Shown here in pieces: positions 35,402-43,995 of a stretch of DNA of 64,000 nt. The stretch is from Brevundimonas fluminis (GTDB lineage Bacteria; Pseudomonadota; Alphaproteobacteria; Caulobacterales; Caulobacteraceae): NCBI RefSeq assembly GCF_003934285.1, contig NZ_RQWJ01000005.1, positions 1 to 64,000 on the forward strand, given 5' to 3'. Each line of letters opens with the position of its first letter. Position 1 is the first letter of the stretch. Position numbers and translations under genes: made by a program. The notes beneath the pieces were generated by a model, which saw only the letters and a program-made list of their open reading frames with translations, did no database searches and had not been told where the DNA came from.

Positions 35402-36883
35402 TCAGCGCGGGACGCGGACGAACTCGAAACCGTCGTAGGTCAGTCGGTCCGGGCCGTCGAAGACGATCACCTGACCCTGCAGGGGGATCAGTTCGACGCG
35501 CAGGCTGTCCGGCTGGGTGAAGGCTTCGGCCTCGGCCGACAGCACGCCGATGCGCACGCTCACCGCTCCGTCGCGCACCGCGATCTCCATCCGCCCCAGG
35601 TCCGGATTGTCGTAGACGCCGGCCAGGTCCTCGAGCGGGCGGCTCGTCAGCCACGGACGGCCGCGGCGGGCCTCGAAGTCGGCGGCGATGCGGGGGCGCA
35701 GGCCCTCGATCCGCGTCGCCAGGGCGTCGACCTGGGCGTCGTAGGTCTCGTCGACGTCGGGCACGTCGCGCCAGAGGTCGTAAAGATAGTTGGCCAGCAG
35801 ATCGGCGAAGCCGCCGGCCACGGCATCCTCGTTGATCAGCACGACCACGCCGATGCCTCGTTCGGGCATGAAGGAGACGTGGGCCCGCGAGCCGCCGAAA
35901 TTGCCGAAGTGGTGAAGCAGCAGGTCGTCGCCGAAGCGGCCCACGCGCCAGCCCAGCGCATAGCCCTCACGCACGTAGGGGCCGAAGGTCTCCGCCTGCT
36001 CCACCAGAATGACGTGGGTCGAGGCGATCAGTCCCTCCGGGAAGACGCGTCGCCCATCCAGCAGACCGTCGGTCAGCTGCACTTCCAGAAAGGCGGCCAT
36101 GTCGCGCGCCGAGGACGTCAGGCCGCCGGCGGAATGCAGGGTGGCGTCGGTCTTCTGCAGCGGCGCGGGCACGGGACCGCCGGGCAGGTGACCGAGATGG
36201 CCGACGGCTCCGGCAGGATCGACGCGGGCCGAGGTCGCCGTCATGCCGAGCGGGGTCAGCACCTCCCGGGCCACGAGGTCGCGCCAGTCCAGGCCGCGCT
36301 CCGCCTCCAGCAGGCCGGTGGCGAGATTGTAGCCCACGTTGGAATAGCGGAACCGGCCGGGCGGCGTTTCGGGATCCCATCGGGTGACGCCCAGCAGGCG
36401 GAGACGCGTCGCGGCGTCGTGCTCGCCGGTGTAGGCCAACCGGAAGGTCAGCGGGCCGTTCTCGACCCCGGCCCGATGCGCCAGCAGGTCGCGCAGGCTG
36501 GTCGTGGCGGCGATCCCGGCGGGGAGCGGCCCCCCGGCCCATGACGCGACCGGGGCGTCCAGATCCAGCTCGCCGCGCCCGGCCATCGCCGCCAGCGCCA
36601 GGGCCGTGACCGGCTTGGTGGCCGAGGCGACGTAGAAGCGCGTGTCGGCGTCGACCGGCGCGCCGGTGCGGACGTCGGCGACGCCCCGGCCGGTCAGCAG
36701 CACCACCTCGTCGCCCACGACCACGCCCACGGCCACGCCCGGCACGACGCCCAGCCGGTCCAGACTGCGCGCGATGAAGGCTCCGGCTCGGGCGGCGCGG
36801 GGGTCACTCTCCTGAGCGGCGGTCAGGCCGGGGGCGAACAGGACGGCGACGGCGAGAACGAAGTCGGTCAGGCGAGCGGGCAT
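35402..36883 (-). CDS. Secreted serine hydrolase of the beta-lactamase class C family
   Basis: 493 residues from the ATG at 36883 (GGAG upstream), with a Sec signal (MPARLTDFVLAVAVLFAPGL ending TAAQ). The catalytic SxxK is SATK in FYVASATKPVTALAL, the YxN element is YSN in FRYSNVGYN, and the third motif is HFGNFGG in LLHHFGNFGGSRAH. A C-terminal 130-residue lipocalin-like region (LAGVYDNPDLGRMEIAVRDG) is typical of the esterase/peptidase branch rather than AmpC. It is likely a D-amino-acid peptidase or esterase; resistance function is unproven. It is preceded by the AraC gene (65 bases). Confidence 0.9.
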   Translation of the reverse strand: MPARLTDFVLAVAVLFAPGLTAAQESDPRAARAGAFIARSLDRLGVVPGVAVGVVVGDEVVLLTGRGVADVRTGAPVDADTRFYVASATKPVTALALAAMAGRGELDLDAPVASWAGGPLPAGIAATTSLRDLLAHRAGVENGPLTFRLAYTGEHDAATRLRLLGVTRWDPETPPGRFRYSNVGYNLATGLLEAERGLDWRDLVAREVLTPLGMTATSARVDPAGAVGHLGHLPGGPVPAPLQKTDATLHSAGGLTSSARDMAAFLEVQLTDGLLDGRRVFPEGLIASTHVILVEQAETFGPYVREGYALGWRVGRFGDDLLLHHFGNFGGSRAHVSFMPERGIGVVVLINEDAVAGGFADLLANYLYDLWRDVPDVDETYDAQVDALATRIEGLRPRIAADFEARRGRPWLTSRPLEDLAGVYDNPDLGRMEIAVRDGAVSVRIGVLSAEAEAFTQPDSLRVELIPLQGQVIVFDGPDRLTYDGFEFVRVPR

Positions 36884-36948
36884 GGGAGACTCCGGATTGG
36901 CGTCGGCGCCCCTTCTGCGCGGGCCGCGCCCGCAGGTCTTGAACGAAA

Positions 36949-37641
36949 TCAACCCGGCCGGAACAGGCGGCGCAGCGCGGCCGGCGACCAGCCGGCCGCC
37001 GCCCCGACGCGACGGGTCATGTGCGCCTGATCGCTGTAGCCGTGGGCGGCCGCCACCTCGGCCAGCGGCAGGTCGGTGCGGATCAGGTCGCCGAGGGCGA
37101 CCGCGAGTCGACGATGGTCCCGAAGGCGGCCCGGCGTGGCGCCGAACTCGCGACGGAAGGCGCGCGCGAGGCCGGCCGGATGGGCGCCGACGCGCCGCGC
37201 CAGCGCGGCGCCGTCGGCCGGCGACGCCAGAAGGTGGGCGCGGGCCGCCCGAACCCAGGCCGGGGGCATGCGTGGCGCCTTCGAAACCACGGGGCCCGTC
37301 GGCGAGGGATCGTGCGTCCGGCGCAGTTCGCCCACCTCGTCCCGCGAGCAGGCCCGGACGCCGTAGCCCGGCCCGAACCCGCCGCTCCGGTTCCACGAGA
37401 GGACCAGCGCGCCGGCCGGGCCGAAGACGTTCTCGTGCTCGAACCCGGCCGGCTTCACGCTGAGGGTCGGGCCGGACGCCTCGATGCGGCCGGCCGCGCT
37501 GTCCTCGGCGTAGTCCCCGGCGATCATCCACGAGGTCTGAAGGCCCGCATGGCGATGCGCGCGGCAGGTCTCGCCCGGCTCATAGTGGCTGAGGACCAGG
37601 CGGTCGGCCCCGGTCGTCCGAAGCGTGATCGTGATCGGCAT
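36949..37641 (-). CDS. AraC-family transcriptional regulator
   Basis: 230 residues. The N-terminal cupin-like sensor (GETCRAHRHAGLQTSWMIAG) is followed by a C-terminal double helix-turn-helix (ALARRVGAHPAGLARAFRRE, LPLAEVAAAHGYSDQAHMTR). It is short compared with 280-300-residue AraC proteins, with a small sensor. The adjacent downstream serine hydrolase is the obvious candidate target; no operator can be identified by eye. Confidence 0.88.
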   Translation of the reverse strand: MPITITLRTTGADRLVLSHYEPGETCRAHRHAGLQTSWMIAGDYAEDSAAGRIEASGPTLSVKPAGFEHENVFGPAGALVLSWNRSGGFGPGYGVRACSRDEVGELRRTHDPSPTGPVVSKAPRMPPAWVRAARAHLLASPADGAALARRVGAHPAGLARAFRREFGATPGRLRDHRRLAVALGDLIRTDLPLAEVAAAHGYSDQAHMTRRVGAAAGWSPAALRRLFRPG

Positions 37642-37787
37642 GCGCGGTCCCTTCCGGGGAAGAGGCCGCGGACGCCGCCGATGGATGCACCCCGCCCCCT
37701 GCCCGCCTCATTTGCCCTTCTGGGCCCCAGTCGCTACATCCCGCGCCGACCTCCCCACACTCCAGACGACAGGGCGCGACGCTCCCC

Positions 37788-39455
37788 ATGGCGCAGCAAT
37801 ACATTTTCCAGATGCAGGGCCTGACCAAGGCCTATCCCGGCGGCAAGAAGGTCTTCGAGAACATCTGGCTGAGCTTCTACAACGACGCCAAGATCGGCGT
37901 CGTCGGCGTCAACGGCTCGGGCAAGTCGACGCTGCTGAAGATCATGGCCGGGCTGGACACGGAGTTCCAGGGCGAGGCCAGGGCCGCCGACGGCGTGAAG
38001 CGCGGCTATCTGGAACAGGAGCCGCAGCTGGATCCGGCCCTGAACGTCCGCGAGAACGTCGAGGCCTGGTGCGAGGAGAAGCAGTGGGTCAACCGCTTCA
38101 ACGCCATCGCCGCGGAGATGGCCGAGAACTACTCCGACGAGCTGATGGAGGAGATGACCGCCCTCCAGGAGAAGATCGACGCCGGAGACGTCTGGGACAT
38201 CGACAGCCGCATCGAGATGGCGATGGACGCCCTGCGCTGCCCGCCGGACGACTGGGCGGTGATCAACCTGTCCGGCGGCGAGAAGCGCCGCGTGGCGCTG
38301 GCCCGCCTGCTGCTGTCCAAGCCCGACATGCTGCTGATGGACGAACCGACCAACCACCTGGACGCCGAGTCGGTGGCCTGGCTGCAGCACCATCTGGAGA
38401 ACTTCCCCGGCTGCGTCATCCTGGTGACCCACGACCGCTACTTCCTGGACCAGGTCACGAAGTGGACGCTGGAGCTGGACCGCGGCAAGGGCCATCCGCA
38501 CGAGGGCAACTATTCCAGCTGGCTGGAAGCCAAGCAGAAGCGCGTGGTGCAGGAGCAGTCGGAGAGCGAGGCCCGCCAGCGCGCCCTGACCCGCGAACTG
38601 GAATGGGTGCGCTCCGGCGCCAAGGCCCGTCAGGCCAAGTCCAAGGCCCGTCTGGCCGCCTATGAGCGCATGGTCGCCGAGCAGGAGAACTCGGCCAAGG
38701 CCCAGACCCACGCCGTCATCCAGATCCCGCCCGGCCCGCGTCTGGGCAACGTGGTGCTGGAGGTCGAGGGGCTGGAGAAGTCCTACGGCGACAAGCTGCT
38801 GTTCAAGGACCTGACCTTCAAGCTGCCCCCCAACGGCATCGTCGGCGTGATCGGCCCGAACGGCGCCGGCAAGTCGACCCTGTTCCGCATGATCACCGGT
38901 CAGGAACAGCCCGACGCCGGCAAGATCCGCGTCGGCGAGACGGTCAAGCTGGCCTACGTCGACCAGTCGCGCGACGACCTGAAGCCGGACGACACCATCT
39001 GGCAGGCCATCTCGGGCGGCACCGACGTGATGATGGTCGGCAAGCGCGAGATCAACACCCGCGCCTACGTCGGCAGCTTCAACTTCAAGGGCGGCGACCA
39101 GCAGAAGAAGGTCGGCCTGCTGTCGGGCGGCGAGCGCAACCGCGTGCACCTGGCCAAGACCCTGGCGACGGGCGGCAATCTGATCCTGCTGGACGAACCG
39201 ACCAACGACCTCGACATCGAGACCCTGCAGAACCTCGAGGAGGCGCTGGAGGAGTTCGCCGGCTGCGCCGTGGTGATCAGCCACGACCGCTGGTTCCTGG
39301 ACCGCCTTGCCACCCACATCCTCGCCTTCGAGGGCGACAGCCACGTGGAGTGGTTCGAGGGCAACTTCGAGGCGTATGAGGAAGACAAGAAGCGCCGCCT
39401 CGGCGCCGACAGCCTGATCCCCCACCGCATCAAGTTCCAGAAGTTCGGGCGGTAA
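37788..39455 (+). CDS. ettA: Energy-dependent translational throttle protein EttA (ABC-F ATPase)
   Basis: Soluble ABC-F protein that binds the ribosomal E site and gates the first elongation step according to energy state. 555 residues, the family length. Two ABC cassettes: Walker A GVNGSGKSTLL and GPNGAGKSTLF; signatures LSGGEKRRVAL and LSGGERNRVHL; Walker B LLMDEPTNHLD and LLDEPTNDLD. The linker between them carries the charged P-site tRNA-interaction motif (RELEWVRSGAKARQAKSKAR). The N-terminus MAQQYIFQMQGLTKAYPGGK is the EttA start. It is convergent with phaC. Confidence 0.96.
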   Translation: MAQQYIFQMQGLTKAYPGGKKVFENIWLSFYNDAKIGVVGVNGSGKSTLLKIMAGLDTEFQGEARAADGVKRGYLEQEPQLDPALNVRENVEAWCEEKQWVNRFNAIAAEMAENYSDELMEEMTALQEKIDAGDVWDIDSRIEMAMDALRCPPDDWAVINLSGGEKRRVALARLLLSKPDMLLMDEPTNHLDAESVAWLQHHLENFPGCVILVTHDRYFLDQVTKWTLELDRGKGHPHEGNYSSWLEAKQKRVVQEQSESEARQRALTRELEWVRSGAKARQAKSKARLAAYERMVAEQENSAKAQTHAVIQIPPGPRLGNVVLEVEGLEKSYGDKLLFKDLTFKLPPNGIVGVIGPNGAGKSTLFRMITGQEQPDAGKIRVGETVKLAYVDQSRDDLKPDDTIWQAISGGTDVMMVGKREINTRAYVGSFNFKGGDQQKKVGLLSGGERNRVHLAKTLATGGNLILLDEPTNDLDIETLQNLEEALEEFAGCAVVISHDRWFLDRLATHILAFEGDSHVEWFEGNFEAYEEDKKRRLGADSLIPHRIKFQKFGR

Positions 39456-39466
39456 CAATCAGATCT

Positions 39467-39505
39467 AAAAACGAAAAGGGGTGGCAGGATCACCTGCCGC
39501 CCCTT
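39467..39505 (-). terminator. Intrinsic terminator of phaC
   Basis: Minus-strand hairpin with arms AAGGGGCGGCAGG and CCTGCCACCCCTT (39476-39505, G-T pair allowed), followed by TTCGTTTTTAG. It lies nine bases beyond the phaC stop. The same stem follows ettA on the plus strand but without a U-tract there. Confidence 0.8.
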
Positions 39506-39513
39506 GTCGTCGG

Positions 39514-41307
39514 TCAGTGCCTCACCCGGACGTAGTCGCCGGGGGCGGCGGTCAGGGCCTTCAGCTTGCCCGCGCCGGGCTTGCGCGGCTTGACCTTGTC
39601 GTCGGCCGCCAGTTCGGCCAGCCAGCCCTGCCATTCAGGCCACCAGGAGCCTTCCTTCTTCGCGGCCCCGGCCAGCCAGGCCTCGGGATCGGCGGGGGCG
39701 TCGGCGTTGGTCCAGTAGCCGTGCTTGCCGGCGGCCGGCGGGTTGATCATGCCGGCGTTGTGGCCCGAGCCGCCCATCAGGAAGCGCGTCGGACCGCCGA
39801 AATGCGTGCGCTGGGCATAGGTCGACCTCCACGCCGAGACGTGGTCGTCCTTGAGCGCGATCAGCATGACCGGCGTGGTGATCTTCGACAGGTCCAGCGC
39901 CACGCCGTCGATCGTCACGCCGCCCGCGTCCTTCAGCCGGTTGCCGGCCAGGATCTCGCGGCCGTACTCCTTGAGGAACCGCGCGGGGATGCGCGCGCCG
40001 TCGTCGAACCACCACAGGAGGTCCGAGGCGCGGGCCTCGTCGCCCAGCAGGTAGTGGGTCACCACCGACGACCAGATCAGGTCGTTGGCGCGGACCGTGG
40101 CGAACAGTTTCGTCAGGTCGTGCGCCTCGACGTAGCCCTTGCGGTCCAGATAGCGGTCGAAGGCGTCCAGATCGCCCTTGCCGGTGAAGACCGACCATTC
40201 GCCCATGTCGCCGAAATCGACCAGGGCGGCGATCAGGGTGGCCGACGCCACGCGGTCGCCCTGCCCGGTCTGGACCAGATACGCCAGCGTCATGGCCGAC
40301 AGGGTGCCGCCCAAGCAGTAGGAGACCAGGTCGACGTCGGCCTCGCCGGTCGCCGTCCGCACCGCGTCCATGGCGGCGACGACGCCGTCCTTCACATAGG
40401 CGGTCAGGCCCTTGTCGGCCATCGCCTCGTCGGGATTTGCCCACGACACCACGAAGACGGTGTGGCCCTGATCCACCAGCCATTTCAGATAGCTGGCCTT
40501 GGGCGTCAGGTCGAAGAGGTAGTATTTATTGACCAGCGGCGGCACGAACAGCAGGGGACGGCGGAAGACCTTTTCGGTCGTCGGCGCGTACTGGATCAGC
40601 TCCAGCAGTTCGTTGCGGAACACCACGGCGCCGGGGGTGGCGGCGATGTTCCTGCCGAGTTCGAAGTCGTTCGGCGCGCGGCGCGCGATCAGACCGTCCC
40701 CGCGGGCCACGTCGTCCAGCAGATTGGTCAGGCCGGTGAGCAGGCTGAGGCCGCCGCTCTCCACCGTGCGGCGCGCGACCTGCGGATTGGTGTGCGCGAA
40801 GTTGGCCGGCGACAGGGCGTTCATCAGCTGTCTGCCGGCGAAGTCGACCTGGGCGCGCGTGGCGTCGTCCACCGGCGCGGCGGCGACGAATTCCTGCATC
40901 CGCTTCGCCGACAGGAGATAGGCCTGCTTCAGCCAGTCGTAGACGGGCTCCTCGGTCCAGGCGGGATCCGAGAAGCGGCGATCGCCGCGCTCGGGCGCCG
41001 CGACGGGCTCGGGGCTGCCGCCCATGATCCGCTCGCCGAAGCCGCGCCACAGCGCCGTCCAGTCCTGCCAGCCCTGCATCTGCGCCTGCATCAGGGCCGC
41101 CGGACTGGTCATCACCGCCGTGTTGAAGTCCCACCACGCCCGCGCGACCGTGGTGGGGTCATAGGGCAGCGGCTCGGCGGACAGCGCCTTCCGCGTCGTC
41201 GCCTGCACCGCGGCGGCGGCGCTGAACATCAGCCCGGTCAGGGCCTCGGCCACGACCTCGGGATCGGGCGGGATCATCAGCGGCGGTTCGCGACGCGCGT
41301 CGGTCAA
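39514..41307 (-). CDS. phaC: Polyhydroxyalkanoate synthase, class I-like
   Basis: Polymerises hydroxyacyl-CoA into polyester storage granules. 597 residues from TTG 41307, supported by GGAGG seven bases upstream; an ATG ten codons later lacks such a site. The lipase-like box is SYCLGG (catalytic Cys) in DLVSYCLGGTLSAMTLAYL. The Asp and His of the triad are in LKDDHVSAWRS and GGSGHNAGMIN. PPLVNKYYLFDLTPKASYLK and the PhaC N-terminal domain (YLLSAKRMQEFV) are present. The start lies two bases past the stop of a small upstream gene. Confidence 0.94.
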   Translation of the reverse strand: MTDARREPPLMIPPDPEVVAEALTGLMFSAAAAVQATTRKALSAEPLPYDPTTVARAWWDFNTAVMTSPAALMQAQMQGWQDWTALWRGFGERIMGGSPEPVAAPERGDRRFSDPAWTEEPVYDWLKQAYLLSAKRMQEFVAAAPVDDATRAQVDFAGRQLMNALSPANFAHTNPQVARRTVESGGLSLLTGLTNLLDDVARGDGLIARRAPNDFELGRNIAATPGAVVFRNELLELIQYAPTTEKVFRRPLLFVPPLVNKYYLFDLTPKASYLKWLVDQGHTVFVVSWANPDEAMADKGLTAYVKDGVVAAMDAVRTATGEADVDLVSYCLGGTLSAMTLAYLVQTGQGDRVASATLIAALVDFGDMGEWSVFTGKGDLDAFDRYLDRKGYVEAHDLTKLFATVRANDLIWSSVVTHYLLGDEARASDLLWWFDDGARIPARFLKEYGREILAGNRLKDAGGVTIDGVALDLSKITTPVMLIALKDDHVSAWRSTYAQRTHFGGPTRFLMGGSGHNAGMINPPAAGKHGYWTNADAPADPEAWLAGAAKKEGSWWPEWQGWLAELAADDKVKPRKPGAGKLKALTAAPGDYVRVRH

Positions 41308-41309
41308 GA

Positions 41310-41477
41310 TCAGGCCTCCGGGGCGGTCAGGACGTCGACGGCGTCGCCGTCCTGCGGCGCCACGAACAGGAACGCCAGCGCCCGGTCGGGGTTCGCCGCG
41401 GTCCAGAGGGGGCAAAGGGCCGGCGTCGCCTGTACCTGAGCGGCGTCGGGGCGGAAGTCGGCGGCGTCGAAGGCCAT
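41310..41477 (-). CDS. Small hypothetical protein upstream of phaC
   Basis: 55 residues (MAFDAADFRPDAAQVQATPA, then LCPLWTAANPDRALAFLFVA). No signal peptide or membrane segment. The longer frame up to 41579 would run through the divergent promoter region and is less likely. The stop is two bases from the phaC TTG start, so the two are translationally linked. Function is unknown; a role with polyester synthesis is only suggested by position. Confidence 0.6.
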   Translation of the reverse strand: MAFDAADFRPDAAQVQATPALCPLWTAANPDRALAFLFVAPQDGDAVDVLTAPEA

Positions 41478-41517
41478 GGCGGCGATCCCGGTTGGGTGAA
41501 CTCTGTTGGCCAAGCTT

Positions 41518-41554
41518 ATGTCATGGCTTTTTCGCCAAGACGATGCCATGATAT
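41518..41554. promoter_or_regulatory. Inverted repeat in the divergent phaC/LysR promoter region
   Basis: ATGTCATGGC (41518-41527) and GCCATGATAT (41545-41554) are reverse complements at nine of ten positions, with a 17-base spacer. It lies between the divergent small gene-phaC unit and the LysR gene, and could be a second regulator site. Confidence 0.35.
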
Positions 41555-41564
41555 GCGCTTTCAT

Positions 41565-41580
41565 TGTGCATTTTTGCACA
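41565..41580. promoter_or_regulatory. Putative LysR-type operator
   Basis: TGTGCA-TTTT-TGCACA, a perfect inverted repeat nine bases before the LysR-family start codon. LysR proteins normally bind such interrupted dyads next to their own divergent promoter, suggesting autoregulation and control of the phaC side. Confidence 0.5.
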
Positions 41581-41588
41581 GGCTAGGC

Positions 41589-42533
41589 ATGAGCGACGAC
41601 TTCAACTGGAATGACCTGCGCGCCTTTCTGGCGGTGGCCCGAACGGGGCGGCTGACGGCGGCGGCGGCGCGGTTGGGCGCGGACCACACCACGGTGGCCC
41701 GGCGCATCGCGGCGCTGGAGGCTGCGCTGGGGGCGCGCCTGTTCGACCGCAGCCCACAGGGTTACGCCCTCACCGCCCACGGCGAGGCCCTTCTGCCGCA
41801 CGCCGAGAAGATCGAGAGCCTGACCCTGCGCGCCGCCGGTCAGGTGGGCGAGGCGGATCAGGCCCTGACCGGCGCCGTCCGCATCGGCGCGCCGGAGGGG
41901 TTCGGCAGCTATTTCCTCGCCCCGCTGATGGTGAAGCTGGCCGAGCGCCATCCCCAGCTGGAGATCCAGCTGGTCGCCATCCCGGGCGTGGTCAGCCTGT
42001 CCAAGCGCGAAGCCGACATCGCCGTGACCCTCAGCCCGCCGCGCGAGGGGCGGCTGGTGTCGCGCAAGCTGACCGACTACGGCCTGGGTCTGTATGCGGC
42101 GCCGGTCTATCTGGACGCCCGGCCCCCGATCCTGACCCGGGCCGCCATGGCCGGCCACCGCTTCGTCGGCTACATCGGCGACCTGCTGTACGCGCCGGAG
42201 CTGGACTACATGCAGGCGCCCGACGTGGACATCCACGTGGCGCTGCAGAGCTCCAACCTGATCGCCCAGCTGCAGGCCGCGTTGGCCGGTGCGGGCCTGT
42301 GCGTCCTGCCCGACTTCATCGCCCGGCGGGAGGCCGGCCTGCGGCGCGTGCTGCCGCACGACGTCGGTCTGGAGCGCAGCCTGTGGCTCGTGGTTCACGC
42401 CGACCTCAAGGCCCTGGCCCGCATCCGGGCCGTGATGTCGATCATCGTCGAGGCCGTGCGGGCGGACAGGTCCAGCTTCCTTTCGCCCGCGACGCCCGCT
42501 TCCCCGCGCGCCCGCGCAGGTCCGCAACCTTGA
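41589..42533 (+). CDS. LysR-family transcriptional regulator
   Basis: 314 residues from the ATG at 41589. N-terminal winged helix-turn-helix (DFNWNDLRAFLAVARTGRLT, AAARLGADHTTVARRIAALE, GARLFDRSPQGYALT), then a periplasmic-binding-protein-like effector domain (VRIGAPEGFGSYFLAPLMVK). The N-terminal DHTTVARRI pattern is the subgroup frequent in alphaproteobacteria. A proline-rich tail closes it. It is divergent from phaC and followed by the unrecognised 453-aa gene on the same strand. Confidence 0.92.
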   Translation: MSDDFNWNDLRAFLAVARTGRLTAAAARLGADHTTVARRIAALEAALGARLFDRSPQGYALTAHGEALLPHAEKIESLTLRAAGQVGEADQALTGAVRIGAPEGFGSYFLAPLMVKLAERHPQLEIQLVAIPGVVSLSKREADIAVTLSPPREGRLVSRKLTDYGLGLYAAPVYLDARPPILTRAAMAGHRFVGYIGDLLYAPELDYMQAPDVDIHVALQSSNLIAQLQAALAGAGLCVLPDFIARREAGLRRVLPHDVGLERSLWLVVHADLKALARIRAVMSIIVEAVRADRSSFLSPATPASPRARAGPQP

Positions 42534-42633
42534 CGGTGAAGATCATCCGCCCGACGCTTCCCCCGCCCGTCCGACGGAGGCCCCGCTGACCGCGCCCCAG
42601 ACGCCCAGCCTGAACCTGAGCTCCGGAGAGCCG

Positions 42634-43995
42634 GTGAAGGTCGCCGCCGCGCGCCTGATGCGTCTGGCCGCCGAGGTCATGCCGCAACGGCGCGTGGGCT
42701 TCATCCGCAACGCAGGACGCAATCTGCCGACGACGCGCGCCAGCCTCGCCGCGCTGGCGCCTCTGGTGGAGGCGGATCCGCGCCAGCCCGTGCCCGAGGC
42801 GTTGCTGGAGTCGGTGAACCACAATCCTTACGGCGGCGCTTCCGTCGGTGACGGGGTCAGCCCATCGGTCGGCCGCTTGGGAGCAGACCTGCTCAAGGAG
42901 GCCGGCTGGGCCCTGGAAACCGATCCGGACCTGAGCCGGGGTGCCGACCTGTATCTCCTGGCGGGCGACCTGCTTCTGGCGGCGCCGGAGGCGAAGCTGG
43001 ACGCCGAACTCGTCGCCCTGTGGCCCTATCTGGAACGGACCATCCGCTTCGACTTCCCGCCCGGCGCGCCCGCGGCGCCCGACGAGGCGTCGGCGGCCCT
43101 GCTGAAGGACGCGGGCTTCATGGCGCTGCTGGACCGCGTCGCCGCCATGGGCCTGCGGGATCCCGGCGGCCGGGAGTGGGATCGCGCGCATCTGGCCCGG
43201 CTTCTGGCCCCGATCTGGCTCGCCCGATCGCCGGCGGCGCATGAGCCGCTGTCCGAAAATCAGACCGAGCGCCTGATGCACGCCGCGGCCGCCCCGCGCA
43301 TGGACTGGGCCCTGCCGACCCTGATCCCGGGCGAGTGGACCGACCTGTCGCCGGCCGACGCCGCCGTGGTTTTGACCTTGGTCGGCGAGGCGGAGCGGCT
43401 GGGCGAGAAGCGCTGGCCGCTCACCCTTGAACACGCCTGCGACCGGGTGCGCAGCCGCTCGCTGGCCTGCTACGGCGGCGCCCTGCTGTTCGAGCTTCAG
43501 GGCTATGGATCCGGCGGCGAGCCGGGCCTGATGTCGGTGCTGATGGCCGGCGACCGGATCTTCGTGGCCGAGGGCACGTCCGCGCCCCTGCATCACGCCA
43601 CCGATGCGGTGGGGCTGCGTCTGGACACGCCGGACGCGCGTCGGGATTTCCTCGTTCTGTTCGCCGGGTGGGTCAGCAGCGGCGAAGGCCGGTTTCACGT
43701 CATCGCGACGGAGCGGGATCTGGCCCCCCGGTTCACGGGCTCGCCGGAGCAGTGGGACGCCGTGACTCCCCTCATCGCCCCGCTGGAGGATCTGGGCCGG
43801 GGCGAGGACGGGCGCTGGGGTTTCGACGCCACCGTCCTTTACGGCGACGCCCTGTTCCGCGCCCGGTTCAGGCTGAACGAGATCGGTCAGGTCGTCATGA
43901 CCGACGAGGAGATGCTGGCGCATGGCCTCCCGGTGAACGTCGAGGTGCGCGACGGGCCGCTGGTGCATCTGAGGACGGGACGGGAGGACGCATGA
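42634..43995 (+). CDS. Unrecognised 453-aa protein coupled to a TraG-like ATPase
   Basis: 453 residues from GTG 42634 (GGAG five bases upstream). An in-frame CTG at 42586, five bases after GGAGG, would add 16 residues. No signal peptide or membrane helix is evident, so it is probably cytoplasmic. Visible blocks: RVGFIRNAGRNLPTTRASLA, ESVNHNPYGGASVGDGVSPS, LLFELQGYGSGGEPGLMSVL and a C-terminal strand-rich domain (WGFDATVLYGDALFRARFRL). I recognise no family. The stop overlaps the next ATG by four bases, so the ATPase is its obvious partner. Confidence 0.8.
   Translation: MKVAAARLMRLAAEVMPQRRVGFIRNAGRNLPTTRASLAALAPLVEADPRQPVPEALLESVNHNPYGGASVGDGVSPSVGRLGADLLKEAGWALETDPDLSRGADLYLLAGDLLLAAPEAKLDAELVALWPYLERTIRFDFPPGAPAAPDEASAALLKDAGFMALLDRVAAMGLRDPGGREWDRAHLARLLAPIWLARSPAAHEPLSENQTERLMHAAAAPRMDWALPTLIPGEWTDLSPADAAVVLTLVGEAERLGEKRWPLTLEHACDRVRSRSLACYGGALLFELQGYGSGGEPGLMSVLMAGDRIFVAEGTSAPLHHATDAVGLRLDTPDARRDFLVLFAGWVSSGEGRFHVIATERDLAPRFTGSPEQWDAVTPLIAPLEDLGRGEDGRWGFDATVLYGDALFRARFRLNEIGQVVMTDEEMLAHGLPVNVEVRDGPLVHLRTGREDA

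Noticed and set aside
35402-36883. AmpC-type resistance beta-lactamase
   Set aside because: The C-terminal lipocalin-like extension and HFGNFGG motif fit the esterase/peptidase branch; resistance cannot be inferred.
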